Shown: positions 33,691-43,524, counted from the stretch's first letter. The stretch: 64,000 nt of DNA from Imperialibacter sp040222385 (GCF_040222385.1 NZ_JAVKDF010000017.1:310001-374000), one strand, 5' to 3'. A program made the numbers and translations. Notes: generated by a model from the sequence alone, not told the origin.

Positions 33691-36114
33691 CTACGATTGC
33701 GCTTTTTTGCTATTGAGCTCTTCCAGCTTAATTCGGTCAATGTCAATTTCTTCGTCGTCATTTTCCGTGTAAAAATCGCTATAGCTATCAATAAGCAAAT
33801 GCTCATTTTTGTTCCTCTTGCCACTATCGAATCGCAGCAGTAAAGACGGCAGCAAGATGGTGTTCGTGAACATGGCAAAGAACAAAGTGGTAGAGGTAAG
33901 TGTTCCGAGCGCCACCGTTCCGCCAAATTCTGAAAAGGCGAATATTACGAAGCCAAAGAAAAGGATGATCGAAGTATAGATCATGCTCGACCCCACTTCC
34001 TTAATGCTTTTGCTCACTGCCACTGGCACAAAGAAATTGTTCGCAAACAATTCCAGCCTATACTTGGCCAGGAAGTGGATAGAGTTATCAACCGATATCC
34101 CGAAAGCAATGCTAAAAATAAGGGCGGTACTTGGCTTTAGCGGTATTCCAAAATAACCCATGATTCCTGCCGTAATGATCAACGGAATGAAATTGGGTAT
34201 CAGGGAAACAATGATCATTCGCAGGTTTCTGAAAAGCAGCCCCATCACAATGGCGATAACAAAAAAGGCCAGCACCATGCTACTGATAAGGTTTTGTATC
34301 AGGAATTTATTGCCTTTTATAAAGAGCAACGTTGTGCCGGTGATCGTGGCCGACATTTTTGTTCCCTCAAAAAGATCGGTAATCTTTGGCTCTATTACCT
34401 GAGTGACCAGGCTGTCCATTTTATCCGACCCCACATCGGCGATGCGCACTGACACACGGACGATCTGACCGGTTGAGTCAATAAAGTTACTGGCCAGGCC
34501 TGAGCTCATTCCAGCCTCACCCTGAAGATAGCGAAGCACAAATGCCTGATCTCGGCTGGTAGGCAGTGAGTAGAACGCTGGGTTTTCATTGTAAAAAGCC
34601 TGGCGGGCAGCCTTCACAAAACTTACTATCGAAACAGGCTGAGAGATGTAAGGTATGCTGTCGAGAAAATTGACCAACTGATCAATTTTCCTGAGGTTAT
34701 TCAGGTTGAGTACTCCCTTTTTGTTGCCAGTGTCAATCAAAAGCTCCAGTGGCATAACACCACTAAAATTCTCCTCGAAGAAAGCCAGGTCATACCTAAC
34801 GGGGCTGTCGTCGGGCAGGTCATCGATCATATGTGAAACTGCTCTGATACGAGTCATTCCAAATATCGACACCCCTACCAGTACTATTGAGAACAAAAAC
34901 ACTTTGTATTTGTGCCTGTGCACCAGAAGGTCTATCCCATAAAGCAGCTTAGCCAGCGGCTTCATATCCAGGTGCTTCAGGTGGCGCTTTTTAGGTGGCG
35001 GCAAATAAGAGAATACCGTCGGGATGAATACGATGCTCACGATGAAAGTGGACATGATATTGATGCCGGCAATGGTTCCAAATTCACGAAGCACCACAAT
35101 ATCAACGATAAGAAGCACCAGAAATCCAATGGCTGTGGTGAAGTTGGTCATCAACGTCACAATACCAATCCGCCTGATCATGTTCGACAAGGCCATCATT
35201 TTGTCGCCATGCAGGGCATATTCCTGGTGGTATTTGTTGAGCAAATACACGCAGTTGGGTATACCTATGACGACAATAATCGGCGGAATGAGCCCCGTAA
35301 GCAGGGTGATTTTATAGCCAAAGAGAGACAGTGTCCCCATCACCCATACGATCATGGTGCCAATAAGAATGAGTGGGAAAAGCACAGCCTGGAATGACCG
35401 GAAGAAAAAGAAAAGGATGATGCCCGTAACAATGATAGAAAGCACCAGAAATAGCTGGAGCTCGGCCTTTACCTTACTTGTGTTGATAAATCTGATGTAG
35501 GGCAAGCCGGCATAGTGTAGCTTGATGCCCGTTTCCTCTTCAAATAGCTGAGCCACCATCAGCACATCGCCCACCACACCATCACGGTTTTTTGTGCTCA
35601 GAATCTCCTTGTTGATGGACACCATGATAAGCGTGGCTCCATTGTCAGGGTTGATGAGCTGACCACTATAAACTTTGATTTGGTTAGCCTCCCGCAACAT
35701 AGAGTCGAGCGCCAGTTGCGTGTCAGGAATGCTCGTGAAAAACGGCTTCATTTCAAGCCGCTTTTTTTCATCGTTCTTTACAAGGTGCTGGAGGCTGGGA
35801 AGGGAAAGTACGTTTGTGATATTGTTGATGCGGGCCAACTCGTCGGCCAGGTATCCGAACTTTTGAAAGTTCTCCACCTTATAGATGGCGCTGTCTTTTA
35901 CGCCAATAGCCAGCATGTTTCCATCTTCACCAAACAGCTTTTTGAATTCCTGAAAATAGACCATGTCGGGGTCTGTATCGGGAACTGTTTTGGCAAGATC
36001 GAACGACCACTCAACTTTCCGGGCCTGATAGCCAAAAAAGGCTGTAAGGATAACCAGAATGATAAGAAGGGGAAGCCTGAATTTCAGGATGATATGTGCT
36101 AACTGGGTCCACAT
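33691..36114 (-). CDS. RND superfamily (MMPL-type) exporter
   Basis: Inner-membrane proton-driven exporter of about 807 residues. It has two copies of the pattern of one membrane helix, a large periplasmic loop, and five helices (about 12 segments in all). The first sterol-sensing/MMPL-type bundle is around residues 215-395 and the second around 610-770, with FSIAFGISVDNSIHFL in the second. It lacks a membrane-fusion partner nearby, as in lipid or hopanoid exporters (HpnN-like). An in-frame GTG at 36129 is an alternative start. The substrate is not predictable from sequence. Confidence 0.85.
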   Translation of the reverse strand: MWTQLAHIILKFRLPLLIILVILTAFFGYQARKVEWSFDLAKTVPDTDPDMVYFQEFKKLFGEDGNMLAIGVKDSAIYKVENFQKFGYLADELARINNITNVLSLPSLQHLVKNDEKKRLEMKPFFTSIPDTQLALDSMLREANQIKVYSGQLINPDNGATLIMVSINKEILSTKNRDGVVGDVLMVAQLFEEETGIKLHYAGLPYIRFINTSKVKAELQLFLVLSIIVTGIILFFFFRSFQAVLFPLILIGTMIVWVMGTLSLFGYKITLLTGLIPPIIVVIGIPNCVYLLNKYHQEYALHGDKMMALSNMIRRIGIVTLMTNFTTAIGFLVLLIVDIVVLREFGTIAGINIMSTFIVSIVFIPTVFSYLPPPKKRHLKHLDMKPLAKLLYGIDLLVHRHKYKVFLFSIVLVGVSIFGMTRIRAVSHMIDDLPDDSPVRYDLAFFEENFSGVMPLELLIDTGNKKGVLNLNNLRKIDQLVNFLDSIPYISQPVSIVSFVKAARQAFYNENPAFYSLPTSRDQAFVLRYLQGEAGMSSGLASNFIDSTGQIVRVSVRIADVGSDKMDSLVTQVIEPKITDLFEGTKMSATITGTTLLFIKGNKFLIQNLISSMVLAFFVIAIVMGLLFRNLRMIIVSLIPNFIPLIITAGIMGYFGIPLKPSTALIFSIAFGISVDNSIHFLAKYRLELFANNFFVPVAVSKSIKEVGSSMIYTSIILFFGFVIFAFSEFGGTVALGTLTSTTLFFAMFTNTILLPSLLLRFDSGKRNKNEHLLIDSYSDFYTENDDEEIDIDRIKLEELNSKKAQS

Positions 36115-36186
36115 TTCCAAACGGAGCACAAATGTAATGAAATAATCTTTCTAAGGTAGTTGAGGGTCATTATTCCTTTCCTATTT

Positions 36187-37527
36187 CTACGATCTTATTC
36201 CTGGCAGCGATATGCCGGTCAGGTTTCGGTACAGGGAAAGTGCGTGGCCGTCGGTGAGGCCGGAAATAAAATCAAGCACCGTTCGTAAGAGTTGATAGGT
36301 CGTTTCTGACTTTTGAATGCCTAAAAGAATGTCTGACGGCATGAGTTTGTACACGAGCTGGTCTCTATAGCCTGATTTGTCATCAAAATGAACCTTGTAG
36401 GCGGCGCTACAGAAAGCCTCCATCAAACCTGAGATTACCTGAAACCCTGCCGCTTCTTTTTCGATTACCTGCCTCGACTGGTAAATTTGCGCCACAGATA
36501 GTTTGCTGATTTTTTCCAAAGTGGCACAGCAAGGTACCAGCGAAAACAAGTCAGCGTTCAATGTCCCGTCAAGGATTTCCTTTTCGTTCTCCAAAAAAGC
36601 TTTTGTTAACTGCCCCACCAGAATGTTGATGGCCAGGGCTCTGAGCGTCGCCATCTTTTCCTCCACGGTTTCCAGCTCATCAAGCTTCTCCGGTTTGTAG
36701 GCGTCGCCTATTATTTCAGCCAGCAAGTCTCTAGCTACTTCATAGCGCACCCAGCCAAGCCTGCACCCATCCTCCAGATCGATGATATGATAGCAGGTAT
36801 CATCAGCAGCTTCCACCAGGTAAACCAACGGGTGCCTGGCCCAGGCTATGTTTTTTATTTCTTCTTTCAGGCTGGTGGCTGCTGCTACTTCCTGAAAGAT
36901 GTTTGCTTCTGTCTGATAAAAACCAAACTTCTTCTGGCTCTTTTTCTCTTTACTCTTCCCTTCAAATGACGACTGGCAGGGGTACTTGGTAAATGCCGCC
37001 AGCGTAGCATGCGTAAGCCGAAGCCCTTTGTTCTGAGCATGGCAAAGCAGCCGAAGCCCCTGGGCATTGCCCTCAAATGAAACAAGATCAGCCCATTCGG
37101 CTTTTGTTACTTTCGACTCGAATATCCTTCCTTCGACGTGGTTGAGAAAAAACTCTGAAATGGCCTTTTCGCCAGAATGGCCGAACGGTGGGTTACCAAT
37201 ATCGTGCGCCAGGCAGGCAGCAGCCACTATGGAGCCAAAGTCTGCCGCTGTGAGTGCAAGGTCTTTTTCTCTTTCCAGTATCTTCTCACCGACCATCTTC
37301 CCGAGCGACCTGCCCACGCTCGACACCTCGAGGCTGTGAGTGAGCCGGTTATGCACAAAGTCGTGATCCGGCAAAGGAAACACCTGCGTTTTGTCCTGCA
37401 ACCTGCGAAAAGGATAGGAGAAAATAATGCGGTCGTAGTCCATCTCGAAAGGACTGCGGGCGGGGTCGAAGTTGATGCTTTTGGTGGCGCCGTATCGTTG
37501 GCTGTTGAGGAGTTCTTTCCAGATCAT
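36187..37527 (-). CDS. dgt: Deoxyguanosinetriphosphate triphosphohydrolase
   Basis: HD-domain hydrolase that removes triphosphate from dGTP and related dNTPs, controlling nucleotide pools and limiting phage. The 446-residue protein has the N-terminal block FRRLQDKTQVF, His64 in NRLTHSLEV, the HD pair His108-Asp109 in ACLAHDIGNPPFGHSG, and His117. Length matches Dgt subfamily proteins. The ATG overlaps the stop codon of the upstream MtfA-like peptidase gene by 4 bases (ATGA), so the two are co-translated. Confidence 0.93.
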   Translation of the reverse strand: MIWKELLNSQRYGATKSINFDPARSPFEMDYDRIIFSYPFRRLQDKTQVFPLPDHDFVHNRLTHSLEVSSVGRSLGKMVGEKILEREKDLALTAADFGSIVAAACLAHDIGNPPFGHSGEKAISEFFLNHVEGRIFESKVTKAEWADLVSFEGNAQGLRLLCHAQNKGLRLTHATLAAFTKYPCQSSFEGKSKEKKSQKKFGFYQTEANIFQEVAAATSLKEEIKNIAWARHPLVYLVEAADDTCYHIIDLEDGCRLGWVRYEVARDLLAEIIGDAYKPEKLDELETVEEKMATLRALAINILVGQLTKAFLENEKEILDGTLNADLFSLVPCCATLEKISKLSVAQIYQSRQVIEKEAAGFQVISGLMEAFCSAAYKVHFDDKSGYRDQLVYKLMPSDILLGIQKSETTYQLLRTVLDFISGLTDGHALSLYRNLTGISLPGIRS

Positions 37528-38324
37528 TGCGCCAAAGATAATAACCTGATGGGGTCCTGCCTCAATAAAAGAACGGTAAACTTGTACAGTCGTGGATGCT
37601 CCAGCTGAAAGTCGATTGGCCTCTCGAAGAAATTCTCTATGGCCACGGCAAAAAATTCGTCTATGGAAACCCCTCCATAGCTTCTGAAGAAAGTCTCCGT
37701 TCCTTCCCTTATCTCGGCGATAGTATTACGGGCAATTGTAGTCCACTCCTGGAGCACGCCTTCATCGAAGAAGTTATACTCTTCATTAAATATTCCATTC
37801 TCCAGCTTCAGGGCATGGGCCATTTCGTGCAGGCCCAGGTTGAGCCCGTCGGTGCCGTCAGCATAGCCGCTCACAAAACCTTTCCAGGAAAGCACGATGA
37901 TGCCTCCTCCCAGATTTACCTCGCCCCGGTGGTAGCGTTTGAAAATGGTGCTGTAGTAGTCATCAGGGTAGACCAGTATTCTGCTGAAGTTCTCCAAATA
38001 GATGTCAGGCAGGCCAAAAGTGAGTTGCGTGGCAGCCGCCGAAATAAGCACCTTCATCTCCTCAGTCACCGACTGCATTTGGCGGGGCGTGAAATCTTTG
38101 CGGTCGATAAATTCTATCAGCTTATTTTCGAATTCAATTTTATACACAGGGGGAAGGCGCCTGTAGTAGTCAAAGTGTTTTTCGATGTGGGGGCGAACCC
38201 GGTCGGCAGTCAATGACGAGCTTTCCCACCGCATCCATCGCCAGTAGCTTTCTAAGCGGGCGCTTCTTCGTACGACAACCCACAAAAATGCAAATACTAC
38301 ACCAGCAGATAGAAAATAAGCCAT
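37524..38324 (-). CDS. MtfA-like zinc peptidase (M90 family)
   Basis: A 266-residue protein with one N-terminal membrane helix (about residues 2-18) and a DUF980/MtfA domain. The zinc motif HEMAH is at 166-170 and the distal conserved block DEFFAVAIENFFE near residue 227. E. coli MtfA is an aminopeptidase that binds the repressor Mlc and modulates glucose transport. Membrane anchoring and the absence of a PTS context make that exact role unlikely here. It overlaps dgt by 4 bases. Confidence 0.86.
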   Translation of the reverse strand: MAYFLSAGVVFAFLWVVVRRSARLESYWRWMRWESSSLTADRVRPHIEKHFDYYRRLPPVYKIEFENKLIEFIDRKDFTPRQMQSVTEEMKVLISAAATQLTFGLPDIYLENFSRILVYPDDYYSTIFKRYHRGEVNLGGGIIVLSWKGFVSGYADGTDGLNLGLHEMAHALKLENGIFNEEYNFFDEGVLQEWTTIARNTIAEIREGTETFFRSYGGVSIDEFFAVAIENFFERPIDFQLEHPRLYKFTVLLLRQDPIRLLSLAQ

Positions 38325-38384
38325 TCAGGTTGGAATGAGGTAACTAATACTTGGTATCTTTAAACCATAAGAATAACGAAAAGG

Positions 38385-39719
38385 ATGGATTCCGTTGCAA
38401 AAGCGCTTCAATTAAAAAAGGAACTAGACCAGCTCAGGCCCATTAAACCTGAAGACGAAAGAAGGATTATGGACAAGTTCCGCTTGGACTGGAACTACCA
38501 TTCCAATAACCTTGAGGGCAACTCACTCACCTACGGAGAAACGAAGGCATTGATACTTTTTGGCATTACAGCTCAGGGCAAGCCGTTGAAAGATCATTTT
38601 GAGATCACTGGTCATAATGAAGCCATTCATCTGGTGCTGGAGGTGGTAAAGGAAGAAAGACCGCTTACTGAAAATTTTATCAGAGAGCTACACAAGCTGC
38701 TCTTGAAGGAATCCTACGAAGCTGATGCCATTACGCCTGATGGCAAGCCTACAAAAAAGAGAATAGAGATAGGGGCTTACAAGACCCAGCCTAACCATGT
38801 AAAAACAAAAACAGGGGAAATTTTTCGCTTTGCCACTCCGGAAGAGACGCCGGGAATGATGCATGATCTAATGAAATGGTTGGGGGAGAAGAAATGGAAG
38901 AAGGATATCAATCCAGTGTTAGTGGCCGCAGAGCTCCATTACAAGTTTATTAGAATACACCCATTCGACGACGGCAATGGCAGGGTTGTAAGAATTCTGA
39001 TGAATTTCATTTTAATGCAGTATGGCTTTCCGCCTGTGATTATTAAGACCGAGGACAAGGAAAATTACTTTGCCGTGTTGCGGCTGGCCGATGCTGGATC
39101 GATAGCGCCCTTTATTGAGTATATAGGAGACAACCTTGTCAGGTCTTTGGAGATAATGATCAAGGGGGCGAATGGTGAGAGCATTGAGGAGCCGGATGAT
39201 TTGGATAAAGAGCTCTTTCTTTTGGATAGTAGAATCAACTCGATCGGAGAGAATCTAGTGGTCGAAAAATCAGAAGGTTCAATTAGTAAATTCTACCAGG
39301 AATCAATAAAACCTTTATTTTTAAAGTTTTTGGACTCCTCCGATAAGTTTTCGAGGTTCTACTCCTCAACAAGCTTTAACCTCTTTTACGAAGCTAAGAG
39401 TCTACCGGGGCAGTTTTCTAGACAAATGCTTGACGACATCGAACAGCTTATTTCTATCAACACCCATTCCATCTCAATTGTGGCTCTCTTTTCAAAATTC
39501 TCTAGGGACGGCTTTGAGCAACATGACTACTATTCTGAGATTTCATGCACCTTTTCTCTCCGAAATACTCGAATACAAGTACTTCACAGAAAAATAGACA
39601 TTAAACAGCCTTACTCCATGCCCTTGACAGAAAAAGAGATTGTAAATATAGTTGGGGCCATAAGTGAAGAGCACCGTCTATATATTGAAAAGAAGATAAA
39701 AGAGGCGCAAAAACTTTAG
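38385..39719 (+). CDS. Fic family protein (class II, self-inhibited)
   Basis: A 444-residue Fic-domain protein, which typically transfers AMP to a Ser, Thr or Tyr of a target protein. The catalytic motif HPFDDGNGR is complete at 192-200. An N-terminal inhibitory motif S-x3-E-G (Ser40, Glu44, Gly45) matches the class II autoinhibitory helix, whose Glu blocks ATP gamma-phosphate placement. The C-terminal 160 residues are not recognised. Base composition seems AT-richer in the 3' half than its neighbours. No Fic antitoxin gene is adjacent. Targets are unknown. Confidence 0.88.
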   Translation: MDSVAKALQLKKELDQLRPIKPEDERRIMDKFRLDWNYHSNNLEGNSLTYGETKALILFGITAQGKPLKDHFEITGHNEAIHLVLEVVKEERPLTENFIRELHKLLLKESYEADAITPDGKPTKKRIEIGAYKTQPNHVKTKTGEIFRFATPEETPGMMHDLMKWLGEKKWKKDINPVLVAAELHYKFIRIHPFDDGNGRVVRILMNFILMQYGFPPVIIKTEDKENYFAVLRLADAGSIAPFIEYIGDNLVRSLEIMIKGANGESIEEPDDLDKELFLLDSRINSIGENLVVEKSEGSISKFYQESIKPLFLKFLDSSDKFSRFYSSTSFNLFYEAKSLPGQFSRQMLDDIEQLISINTHSISIVALFSKFSRDGFEQHDYYSEISCTFSLRNTRIQVLHRKIDIKQPYSMPLTEKEIVNIVGAISEEHRLYIEKKIKEAQKL

Positions 39720-39733
39720 TGTTTTGAAAAAAT

Positions 39734-41218
39734 TTACCCAAGCTTCTCAAATATCCTCTTAATCGAAACTGCCTCTCCAATTTTTTCCTTCAGTTCCGAG
39801 ATATGCACCCTTTCCTGGGCCATGGTGTCACGGTGGCGGATGGTGACAGTGTCATTTTCCATCGTCTCGTAGTCCACCGCAATACAGAAAGGTGTACCAA
39901 TCAAATCCTGGCGGGTGTAGCGTTTGCCAATAGCTTGTTTGTCTTCATAGATCAGGTTGAAATCGTACTTCAGCATGTCAAAAATCTGGCGGCCCTTCTC
40001 AGGCAGGCCGTCTTTCTTCACCAACGGGAAAATGGCCGCCTTGATAGGTGCCAAAGCCGGGTGCAGCTTCAAATAAGTTCTTTCCTTCTTTTCATCCCCC
40101 TCACCTACAGTCTCCTCCGTGTAAGCATTGCTCAACACCATCAAAAATGCCCTGTCGGCACCGATGGACGTTTCCACCACATACGGAATGTAGTTCTGAT
40201 TGATCTCCGTATCGAAGTACTGCTGCTTCTTTTTTGAGAACTCCTGGTGGTTCTTCAAGTCAAAATCGGTGCGGCTATGGATGCCCTCCACTTCTTTGAA
40301 ACCGAATGGAAACTGGTACTCAATGTCAACAGCGGCATTGGCATAATGTGCCAACTTATCATGGTTGTGGAACTTCAGCTTTTCGGCCGGAGTGCCCAGC
40401 GCCAGGTGCCATTTCATTCTAGCCTCTTTCCAGTACTCATACCATTTCATCTCCTCGCCTGGGCGCACAAAAAACTGCATCTCCATTTGCTCAAACTCCC
40501 TCATGCGGAAAATGAACTGGCGAGCCACAATCTCATTTCTGAAGGCTTTACCAATTTGTGCAATACCAAAAGGCACCTTCATTCTGGCGGTCTTCTGCAC
40601 ATTCAAAAAGTTGACGAAGATACCCTGCGCAGTTTCAGGCCTCAGATAAACAACATCGGCCTCCTCAGATACCGAACCAATTTTGGTGGAAAACATCAGG
40701 TTGAACTGACGAACGTCGGTCCAGTTTGCCGTTCCTGAGATCGGGCAAACAATTTTGTGAGCTTCAATCAGCTCCTTCACGCCCTTCAAGTCCTCCGCCG
40801 TGAGCAGCCTGTTCATATCGGCGAGCAACTGCTCGGCTTTTTTTGCTTCGCCGTTGTTCTCGTATTCCGTCGCTTTATCCTCAATGAGATTGTCGGCCCG
40901 GTAGCGCTTTTTCGAGTCTTTGTTGTCGATCATCGGGTCGTTGAACCCGTCGACGTGGCCAGATGCCTTCCAGGTAGTTGGATGCATGAAAATGGCCGCA
41001 TCGATACCCACTATGTTCTCATTGAGGCGGGTCATACTTTCCCACCAAACTTTTTTGATATTATTCTTCAGCTCCACACCATAAGCACCATAATCATACA
41101 CTGCCTGAAGGCCGTCATATATTTCACTTGACGGGTATATGAATCCATACTCCTTGGCATGAGCAATGAGGGTACGAAGCAAGTTGGTTTCTTCTTTAGG
41201 TGTGTTTTGAGAATTCAT
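39734..41218 (-). CDS. glyS: Glycyl-tRNA synthetase (single-chain class II, alpha2 type)
   Basis: Charges tRNA-Gly. The 494-residue protein is the dimeric type also found in archaea and eukaryotes, unlike the alpha2beta2 enzyme of E. coli. Recognisable blocks are the motif-2 region FRNEIVARQFIFRMREFEQMEMQ (residues about 225-247) and the C-terminal anticodon-binding domain starting near LAPIKAAIFPLVKK (about 395). The ATG at 41218 has a leader containing a promoter -7 box and a terminator-like hairpin, so attenuation is possible. It is convergent with the Fic gene, 14 bases apart. Confidence 0.94.
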   Translation of the reverse strand: MNSQNTPKEETNLLRTLIAHAKEYGFIYPSSEIYDGLQAVYDYGAYGVELKNNIKKVWWESMTRLNENIVGIDAAIFMHPTTWKASGHVDGFNDPMIDNKDSKKRYRADNLIEDKATEYENNGEAKKAEQLLADMNRLLTAEDLKGVKELIEAHKIVCPISGTANWTDVRQFNLMFSTKIGSVSEEADVVYLRPETAQGIFVNFLNVQKTARMKVPFGIAQIGKAFRNEIVARQFIFRMREFEQMEMQFFVRPGEEMKWYEYWKEARMKWHLALGTPAEKLKFHNHDKLAHYANAAVDIEYQFPFGFKEVEGIHSRTDFDLKNHQEFSKKKQQYFDTEINQNYIPYVVETSIGADRAFLMVLSNAYTEETVGEGDEKKERTYLKLHPALAPIKAAIFPLVKKDGLPEKGRQIFDMLKYDFNLIYEDKQAIGKRYTRQDLIGTPFCIAVDYETMENDTVTIRHRDTMAQERVHISELKEKIGEAVSIKRIFEKLG

Positions 41219-41240
41219 CAGTTCGTCTTATTCGGTTCCA

Positions 41241-41268
41241 AAAGAAAAAGCACCAGCCGTCGGCTGAT
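41241..41268 (-). promoter_or_regulatory. Terminator-like hairpin in the glyS leader (possible attenuator)
   Basis: Seven-base-pair stem with one G-T pair (41252-41258 with 41262-41268, three-base loop) followed on the minus strand by GCTTTTTCTTTT. It sits between the promoter -7 box at 41283-41290 and the glyS ATG, so it could either end the antiporter transcript or attenuate glyS. Confidence 0.5.
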
Positions 41269-41282
41269 TTCTTTTCAGGCCG

Positions 41283-41290
41283 CAAAGATA
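41283..41290 (-). promoter_or_regulatory. -7 box candidate for glyS
   Basis: Perfect TATCTTTG on the minus strand, 64 bases before the glyS ATG. The -33 region is poor (TTAT at the standard spacing), so the call rests on the -7 box. Confidence 0.4.
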
Positions 41291-41353
41291 TAGGATTAAT
41301 GCTTGCAGAATAAAGAATTGAGAAGCAAAAATGGCTTATTCTGTGAAGACACG

Positions 41354-43270
41354 TTAGTTGCCAAATTTCAGCTCTACCTCGTCGAGGCTGCTGTTAGATC
41401 CAACCATGGTAACGATGTCACCCACCCGCAGCCGGGTGTAGCCATGTGAAATGATCATTTGCCCGGCACGTCGCATAGAAAGAATGATGACCTCCGGGGG
41501 CAGACGAAGGCTCCGAAGTGGGAGTCCGTGAAGATCCGGGTTGCGAATAACAATGTCCCTAGTGTCCTGTCCATGCTCCATTCCAAGTAGTAAGCTCGTT
41601 GCCTGGGGTGAGCGCACAAAATGGTCAAGCAAGCTTACCATGGCTGTGGACGGGTCGATCACTTTCACTCCCAGGTGAACAAATTTGTCGAGGTTGACCC
41701 TTTCATTCAGGCGCACAACCACCTGTTTTGTCCCTATTTCTTCGTAGACTATCTCACATATTCTATAGTTCTCCTCGTCAGACAGTAGGGTTACTATGGC
41801 GTCAAATTTTTTAGCATCGATCCCCTCAAATAGCTTTTTGTCAATCTGAGTAACAAAATGAAGTTTAATGCCGTCAGGCACTTCTACATCCTTTTGATCA
41901 CTCAGCGTAATCATCTCTACTTTCCAGCCTTTTTCCATTAGCTGTCGTGAAAGGGCCAATGATTGGCTTTCGTAGCCAAAAATAAGGGCGTCCATTACGC
42001 CATCAAACCTGGGGACATCCGCTCGGCTTTTGTTTTCACCTACCAAATCAATGGCCCAGCGGACGAATGGCGGGCCCACAAGTTGGTTGATAACTATGAT
42101 GGCAATAATAAGTACTGCAAAATCTTCCCCCCATCCGGGAAACTGGTTGGCGATAACCGTAGCCAGGCCAAGGGCTACTCCAGCCTGGGCAATATATGGC
42201 ATCCAAACCACCTTCAGAAACCTGTGCGGGTCTCCGGCCAGCATATTCCCCGCAAGGGCTCCCACCGTGGTTGCGAGCAGTCGGATAACAAAAAAAAGCA
42301 GCGCAATTCCCCAAACCTCTGCCAGTACAGGCAAGTCCATGGAAGCTCCCGTGAGTGTGAAAAATGCCACGTATACAGGCGTTCCTACTTCGTGGAGAAT
42401 TTTAAGAAACTCTGGTCTGTAGTTGGAATAGTTGGCTACGTAAAAACTCCCAACGAGGCAAATAAGCAGCGGCTCCAGATACAACCCGTGCCCTGTAAGC
42501 TCTTCGCTCCATACCAAAATGTGATGCGACAAAAAGTAAACCAGGTATCCCAGGGCTAAAATGAGGATGGTTTTGACCAGGTGCTTGATTCTCAGCTTTA
42601 AAAATGCCTCAAGTCCCTTGCCCACAAGAAAGCCCCCAACAAATGAAACGATAAGTTCAATAACAATAACCAACAAGCTTGTGAGCTCAAAGCTATCACC
42701 ATGCGCAAGTGTTTTTGCCACGGCCAAAATAATGGCAAACATCACAACCACAACAAAGTCCTTCACAATAGTGACGCCAAGAACGACCTGAGTAAAAGGC
42801 CCCTTCGCTCTCAGCTCGTTGACAATAGCTATTACCGAAGCCGGAGAAGGCGTAACAAATATGACCCCCGTAAGCAACGAAACCGATAATTTGTCACTTA
42901 GTGACAGCTCTTTCATAAAGGGGATCATCTCGGCGAGAAAAAACACAAGGCCCCCACCTGCCAGAAAAGTGATGGCCGTTTGGGCAAAAGATTGAATCTT
43001 AATGCTCCGCAGCTTGCTCCGCATTTCGTTGAGATAAAGCTCTGAACCTGCGGCAAATGCGATATAAGCCAGGGCCGTCTCACTGATGAAGCTTAGTTGT
43101 ACCTTGGCTATCTCTGGGATCAGGTTGAGCACGTAGGGCCCGGCCAAAACACCAGTGATCATGAGCCCGGAAATCAAGGGCAAATGTATTTTTTGAAATT
43201 GGCGGGCTATTTGATTGGAGGACACGGCAACCAGGGCAAAACCCGCAATCAAAATGAGCATTTGTATCAT
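41354..43270 (-). CDS. CPA2 family monovalent cation:proton antiporter with RCK domain
   Basis: Inner-membrane K+ or Na+/H+ antiporter of 638 residues related to KefB/KefC. About 12-13 membrane segments (residues 1-400) are followed by a TrkA-N Rossmann domain (from about 415, beginning DALIFGYESQSLALS) and a TrkA-C domain (about 550-638). The nucleotide-binding Rossmann loop reads GYESQS and not the classical GxGxxG, so ligand control may differ. The ATG at 43270 is preferred over an in-frame TTG 18 bases upstream. It is divergent from the DUF547 gene with 254 bases between. Confidence 0.88.
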   Translation of the reverse strand: MIQMLILIAGFALVAVSSNQIARQFQKIHLPLISGLMITGVLAGPYVLNLIPEIAKVQLSFISETALAYIAFAAGSELYLNEMRSKLRSIKIQSFAQTAITFLAGGGLVFFLAEMIPFMKELSLSDKLSVSLLTGVIFVTPSPASVIAIVNELRAKGPFTQVVLGVTIVKDFVVVVMFAIILAVAKTLAHGDSFELTSLLVIVIELIVSFVGGFLVGKGLEAFLKLRIKHLVKTILILALGYLVYFLSHHILVWSEELTGHGLYLEPLLICLVGSFYVANYSNYRPEFLKILHEVGTPVYVAFFTLTGASMDLPVLAEVWGIALLFFVIRLLATTVGALAGNMLAGDPHRFLKVVWMPYIAQAGVALGLATVIANQFPGWGEDFAVLIIAIIVINQLVGPPFVRWAIDLVGENKSRADVPRFDGVMDALIFGYESQSLALSRQLMEKGWKVEMITLSDQKDVEVPDGIKLHFVTQIDKKLFEGIDAKKFDAIVTLLSDEENYRICEIVYEEIGTKQVVVRLNERVNLDKFVHLGVKVIDPSTAMVSLLDHFVRSPQATSLLLGMEHGQDTRDIVIRNPDLHGLPLRSLRLPPEVIILSMRRAGQMIISHGYTRLRVGDIVTMVGSNSSLDEVELKFGN

Positions 43271-43524
43271 TGTCGATTCCTCAATCAAACCTAGTCTTTA
43301 ATATCAATCGAATACTTAAATAGAAGGTGTTGGAACCAAAAATTAGTCAAAAAAAGAGCATAAACCGTAATGAGATTTTTATTTTACGCCAACTTTTGGT
43401 TAACCAATTTACCGTGAACAGGTTATCCTTCAGGAAAAACGATAGTGTCTTTTTCAAGACACATCTCATTTTGCCGCCAACAAGCGTTGGTTTCGCTCGT
43501 TTAATCTGTAAAACACCTCTGGAC

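Noticed and set aside
41241..41268. T-box riboswitch before glyS
   Set aside because: No T-box consensus (AGGGTGGNACCGCG-like) is present, and the group is not known to use T-boxes; the hairpin is reported only as a possible terminator or attenuator.
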